Shown here piece after piece: positions 60,093-64,000 of a DNA stretch of 64,000 nucleotides. Origin of the DNA: Brachypodium distachyon. Its lineage: Eukaryota; Streptophyta; Magnoliopsida; Poales; Poaceae. Every line of letters begins with the position of its first letter. Positions within the stretch are counted from its first letter, which is position 1. A program made the position numbers and the translations under genes. The notes beneath the pieces were generated by a model, which ran no database searches, had not been told where the DNA came from, and saw nothing but the letters and a program-made list of their open reading frames with translations. The stretch lies in the NCBI RefSeq assembly GCF_000005505.3, contig NC_016134.3, positions 20,510,370 through 20,574,369 on the forward strand, in the 5' to 3' direction.

Positions 60093-60829
60093 CTGTAATG
60101 ATTTGGGTCTCCTCAATATATTGGATTTCACCTTGTACACACATGTTGCATCTACGGTCTCTGTGGCTGTACATGGTGTTGTAGCATGCATGCATGGTCA
60201 CCTCTTACACCATCAACTGACCATTATGAACACCTTCAACCCAAATGTAGCACACGGTCGCCTACTCGTCTTGGACCCAAATATAGCACCTAGCTAGCCT
60301 TGAAACATATGTCACGTGCATTTAGCTTTTGCATTTGTGTTGTCCCCAAAGGTACGTGTGTTTATTCCATTCAAAGCGAGTCACATAAATCAATTTCATC
60401 TTCACCAAGTTGTGAAAAAATGCACTACTACTTACTTAGAATGCATATTTCAAATTTCTCCTCCCAAAAGTTCAAATTTCTCTCTCAAATTTCTGTTCAC
60501 CCGCTTTGCCTGGCGTTTTGCTACATTTAAATGTAAATTTTCGAGCACCAGTTTTTGCCGCCACGTACGTTTTACCTTGTAAATTTTCGCCCACAAGATT
60601 TTGCCGCCACATACTTTTTTCCATGTTAAATTTCGCCCACCAGGTTTTGCCGCCAGGTTGTTTCCATTTAAATGACCCATAACCACCCTCAATCAACTCG
60701 TTTGGCCCAACACTTTCCCCGAATAACACGCGCAGATGGAGAAGAGATAATCATGAGAGAGGGCGAGGCCTCGATCGGTTCCTGTCCTCTCTCCCCTGGT
60801 TCCTTCGTCCGGTGCCAAGGATTCTATCC
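60093..60829. other. Spacer with short TTTTGCCGCCA repeats
   Basis: From about 60540 to 60660, TTTTGCCGCCA occurs four times, each followed or preceded by AAATTTTCGCCCAC-type sequence. The last 100 bp are a probable leader of the next gene. No other feature is seen. Confidence 0.45.
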
Positions 60830-63122
60830 ATGGCGACTTCCTCTGATAGCAGAAATGCCGATCGCAGCTCCGTACGGCGTTCATATCGTATCGCCTCGAT
60901 CGAGGAGGACTATGACCCGACGGAACCAGGATGCATCAGGTGTTCATCCCCCGCTTCGACTGTTTTTCCATATATATTGAATTTATCCGTCAGATGTGGT
61001 TAATTATCTTTTCGATTTTCCCATCCATGCATGCCATAATCACGTAGATCGTCCATGCCAGATTCATGTTCACCACCATCTCCTGTTTCAATAGATCGAA
61101 TATTTAGGAGACCCAAATCATTACAGTGAAGAACATGCGCCATTGTGTCTGTTTCATGAGGCATCAATCATATCCTGAATCTTGATAATGAAAGAATAAA
61201 CTACCAGTGTAGTACAATTATATACGAATATATGGCTCTATTCATACCTGTTTTTATGATAATATATGTGCACATGTGTACAGAGCCCAAAGGACAGGTG
61301 AGATGTGGACTCTAATCTTCCAGTGCAAGATACCAGGAAGAACTGAAGACGACTTCATCACAGCCACAGTTGACTAAAGTAACCTTGTCATCAATAATAA
61401 GTTTTAAAGAGCAGCTTGGTTTTACTGGGCGGGATTACGTGTATTACAAGAAGAGATCAGGTCTGGATGTAGCAAGTCTTCAAGTGATTGATCTTCGCAA
61501 ACATGCACTACAAATGGTTGAGGACCTGGCTGTGGAGAACGAAGTCAGGCTCGTCCTGTCAAAAGAAGAAGAACAGCAGAAGAATGTCAATATTACACCT
61601 GTCAAGCGACCGTTGGAGAAGGAGCCCGAAGAGGATGACGATGATGATGTTGGATCATATGATGCACTTGATGCCTACAAAGATTGGCTACAAGAGAATA
61701 TGAAAGAGTCACTATCACGTAATAATTAATGAGATCAGAACTTGGATCATATATGTTACTTGTATTACACTAACGGCCTGAACCCATGACTGTATCTATC
61801 TTTACTGACATTTTCATGTACTTCACAGATCTACGCGATATCTACGGGGAAGAAACAATCGCAACATACACTGAATGGTTAAAGAAACAAGGAGAACCGG
61901 ATGCAATTAGTAATTATTTTCCCTCTGAACTTCTTATTTTTGATTAAATTTTTGAATGTATTAAATGCAAGACATTTTTATTTTTTGCAGCGGCTTATGA
62001 GAATTTTTTTTAGTAAATATAACGATATACCAGCAGAGGACGACAACCAAGAGACCATTGAGAGCAAAGGTAGCAGCACAACGCCACCGAACCAATGGCC
62101 AAGCCATGCTAGATACAACAAGGACAAAAAAGGTTTTAAAAGTTTCCTCATGCATTCTATGCTGCTTTAAATTATATAGTGCTATTGTTATTGTTCAACA
62201 AAATAATCTGTAATGCAATGTTTCATTCTTTGATTCGATGAAGCGTTCAAGAAGCGTGGTCGTGGCACTTTGAAAGGCCTCGTTGCAACACGCAAGAGAT
62301 TGATGCAGCGCACTCACAAGCTTAAGGTTGAATGCTCGAAAAAATTGGGTGGTCCATGTGGAGAAAATGCACGCACATTTGTGGATGAAGTGATTATTAC
62401 CTTTACCAGGTTACACACCCCACTAATTGGAATTCAACACCGGAAGGATGTGCCTAGATTGGTGAGGCTAACAATCGTCAGAGCTATACTGGTATGTTTT
62501 TCCATTTAAGTGTTAGGTAGAAGTTGTCCAATCTCTGCACACTCTTAATATGTGTTTCTTTCAACAGGATGGATGGGGTATTGCCAACAATAATTAAACA
62601 AAGGACATGATATTAAAGATTGCAAAAGAGCGATATAAAGGATGGCGATCTTCTTTGAGTGCCTTGTACAGGGCGTACGAAGACTACAATGCCAGAATGT
62701 GTCATAAGCTAGAAGATTTGGACATTGTGGAGTGGCACTATTTGATCAAGTACTTTTGATCTAAAAAATTCAAGGTCATGAACTACTTCATTAATTTAAC
62801 AATAGAAACATTGTACAATTTCTCATTGATTGTTCACTTGTTGCAGAAGGTTAGCAGCCAGAACTCCTCTAATTGAAAAAAAAGGAAGTGCAAACATGTG
62901 TCGGGTTCGAAACCTTTCTCTCAATGCAGCTGGGAACAAGTAAACATCCGTTTCAATTGTCTCAACTTCTAATATATTCCACTCCACAATGATATATTAG
63001 TGACATTTAATATTGCCATCTTAGAGAGATGAAAATGATGTTAAGCCAGATACTTTGGTACTTTGGAAGGCTAATCGTTACAAGCACCAAAAATGGTCAG
63101 ACGAAGTGGCTGAAGCAGTTTA
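60830..63122 (+). pseudogene. Transposon gene: PB1-like plus plant transposase-like
   Basis: Exon-like blocks are 60830-60939 (MATSSDSRNADRSS...), 61284-61723 (GEMWTLIFQCKIPGR, GFTGRDYVYYKKR: a PB1-like domain with an acidic linker), 61830-61910 (DLRDIYGEE), about 62016-62134, 62245-62492, 62569-62758 and more to 63122. The blocks from 62260 on (KRGRGTLKGLVA, DVPRLVRLTIVRAILDGWG, ILKIAKERYKGWRSSL, PDTLVLWKANRYKHQKW) follow the layout of the plant transposase-like proteins (Transposase_24, Ptta/En/Spm) carried by CACTA elements. Stops near 61376, 62009 and 62596 and several frame changes make it non-functional. No CACTA terminal repeats were found. Confidence 0.6.
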
Positions 63123-64000
63123 CGTGATTATTATTATTAATTTGATCATCTTATTTCTTTCACCGGTTATTCTAAGTGGGGAACGTGCCCACCGTGTCTT
63201 CTGCGGCGGCGCGCGTTGAGATCGATGCGCAGGCGATTGTATGGCCCAGCAGGCGTTGAGAGAATTCCGGATCTGCTTTTAGCCTACAACCCCACACCAA
63301 CCTCAAATTAATCCTCATTTTCCCGTGAGCTTCTCTCTCCTCTGTCTTGAAATCGACGGCGAGCTGGGCAACGCGGGTCAAGGGCCGGTGGGCGTGGGCT
63401 GGGGCTGCGGGGAGGCGGCGCGGCAGGGGCCGCGAGCGGCGGTGGCGCGACGCCGCGCGGAGGCGGCGCGACCGCGCGAGACCGTGGGGGGCAGCGCAGG
63501 GGACAGCGGGCTGTGGGGAGGCGCCGCGCGGAGGCTGCGCTGGGGCTGCGGGGAGGCGGCGTGGCAGGGGCCGCGAGCGGCGGCGGCGCGCCCGCGCGAG
63601 ACGGTGGGGGCGGCGCAGGGGACCGCGGGCGGTGGGGCGGCGCCGCGCCGAGGCTGCCTGAGGTGGCGCACGGCAAAGGCGGGGGAGGCGCGCGGGGGCT
63701 GCGCGCGGCAGAGGCGGAGGAGGCACGCGGAGGCTGCGCGCGGCAGAGGCGGGCGAGGTGCATCGAGGCAGAGCGCGACGCGATTCCGGCGTGCTTCTCC
63801 GCTCCCGCTCTTCCTCCTTCTACTGCGTCATTCCCGCCGGTGAGTCTCCTATTTCTTCGCCGGCCCCCAATTTCTGCGAGCTCTCTGGTTGAATTTTGGC
63901 AAATCAGTGCTATGTGCTCTACGATTTGTTGGTTGTTTCCTGCGATTTCCTGGACATGCACAGCGTATGGTGGGGCTGCACCGCTGCGACATCTTGTGAG
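63123..64000. other. Very GC-rich block, possible gene 5' end
   Basis: From 63399 to about 63770 the sequence is extremely GC-rich and partly tandem: CTGGGGCTGCGGGGAGGCGG occurs at 63399 and 63540 (141-bp spacing), and GGCTGCGCGCGGCAGAGGCG twice near 63700-63750. Long frames exist in all phases because stops are rare. It could be the CpG-rich start of a gene to the right, but nothing recognisable is encoded. Confidence 0.4.

Noticed and set aside
57400..63200. CACTA terminal inverted repeats around the transposase-like gene
   Set aside because: No CACTA/TAGTG pair with a 3-bp target duplication could be found.
63172..63961. Long Ala/Arg/Pro-rich frames on both strands
   Set aside because: Extreme GC content removes stop codons; the composition and repeats show no real protein.
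1..64000. tRNA, rRNA or microRNA genes
   Set aside because: No A/B-box pair, rRNA core or convincing hairpin precursor was recognised by eye; a covariance-model scan was not possible.

Overview
The window looks like nuclear DNA of a grass, probably a pooid cereal or relative. It holds one intact multi-exon sugar-transporter gene of the SWEET family, with GC-rich monocot-style exons, set among nested Ty3/gypsy LTR retrotransposons, a LINE remnant, a MITE, a Helitron, a large LTR-type insertion and several decayed gene fragments. There is no bacterial or organellar organisation. The species cannot be named from sequence alone.

Layout. 1-2818: 3' part of a gypsy element with a large internal deletion, ending in a 667-bp LTR. 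2945-3942: LINE remnant (zf-RVT plus RNase H). 3943-9000: SWEET promoter and gene (four exons, 300 aa), with a MITE in intron 1. 10236-14650: decayed gypsy element interrupted by an inverted, truncated copy of the first element's LTR end. 14651-18294: a reading frame of unknown function, a GC-rich tandem array and a minus-strand gypsy integrase. 18295-21730: gypsy element with 5' LTR fused to gag. 21731-about 33480: a long gypsy element (5' LTR, PBS, gag, protease, RT, RNase H, integrase, spliced antisense ORF), carrying a perfect solo LTR of the preceding family. 33485-33805: tail of a GRF zinc-finger gene. 34937-41769: a five-exon gene split by a 5.6-kb LTR-like insertion with a 5-bp target duplication. 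43625-53932: Helitron cassette (small minus-strand gene, Rep-helicase, RPA1-like gene). 54357-57122: two related small minus-strand genes. 57530-60092: a 400-bp repeat family. 60830-63122: decayed transposon gene (PB1-like plus plant transposase-like). 63.2-64.0 kb: very GC-rich DNA.

How it fits together. The SWEET gene is the only clearly functional host gene; its product would export sucrose across the plasma membrane. Almost everything else is mobile DNA. The nesting gives a relative order: the 18295 element was present first, the 21731 element landed in it, and a later copy of the first family landed in the second and collapsed to a solo LTR. No clearly new biological system was found. 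The best leads are the near-complete Helitron with its RPA partner, the 5.6-kb insertion that can be excised in silico to restore a gene, the duplicated small basic-protein gene, and the spliced antisense ORF of the long gypsy element.
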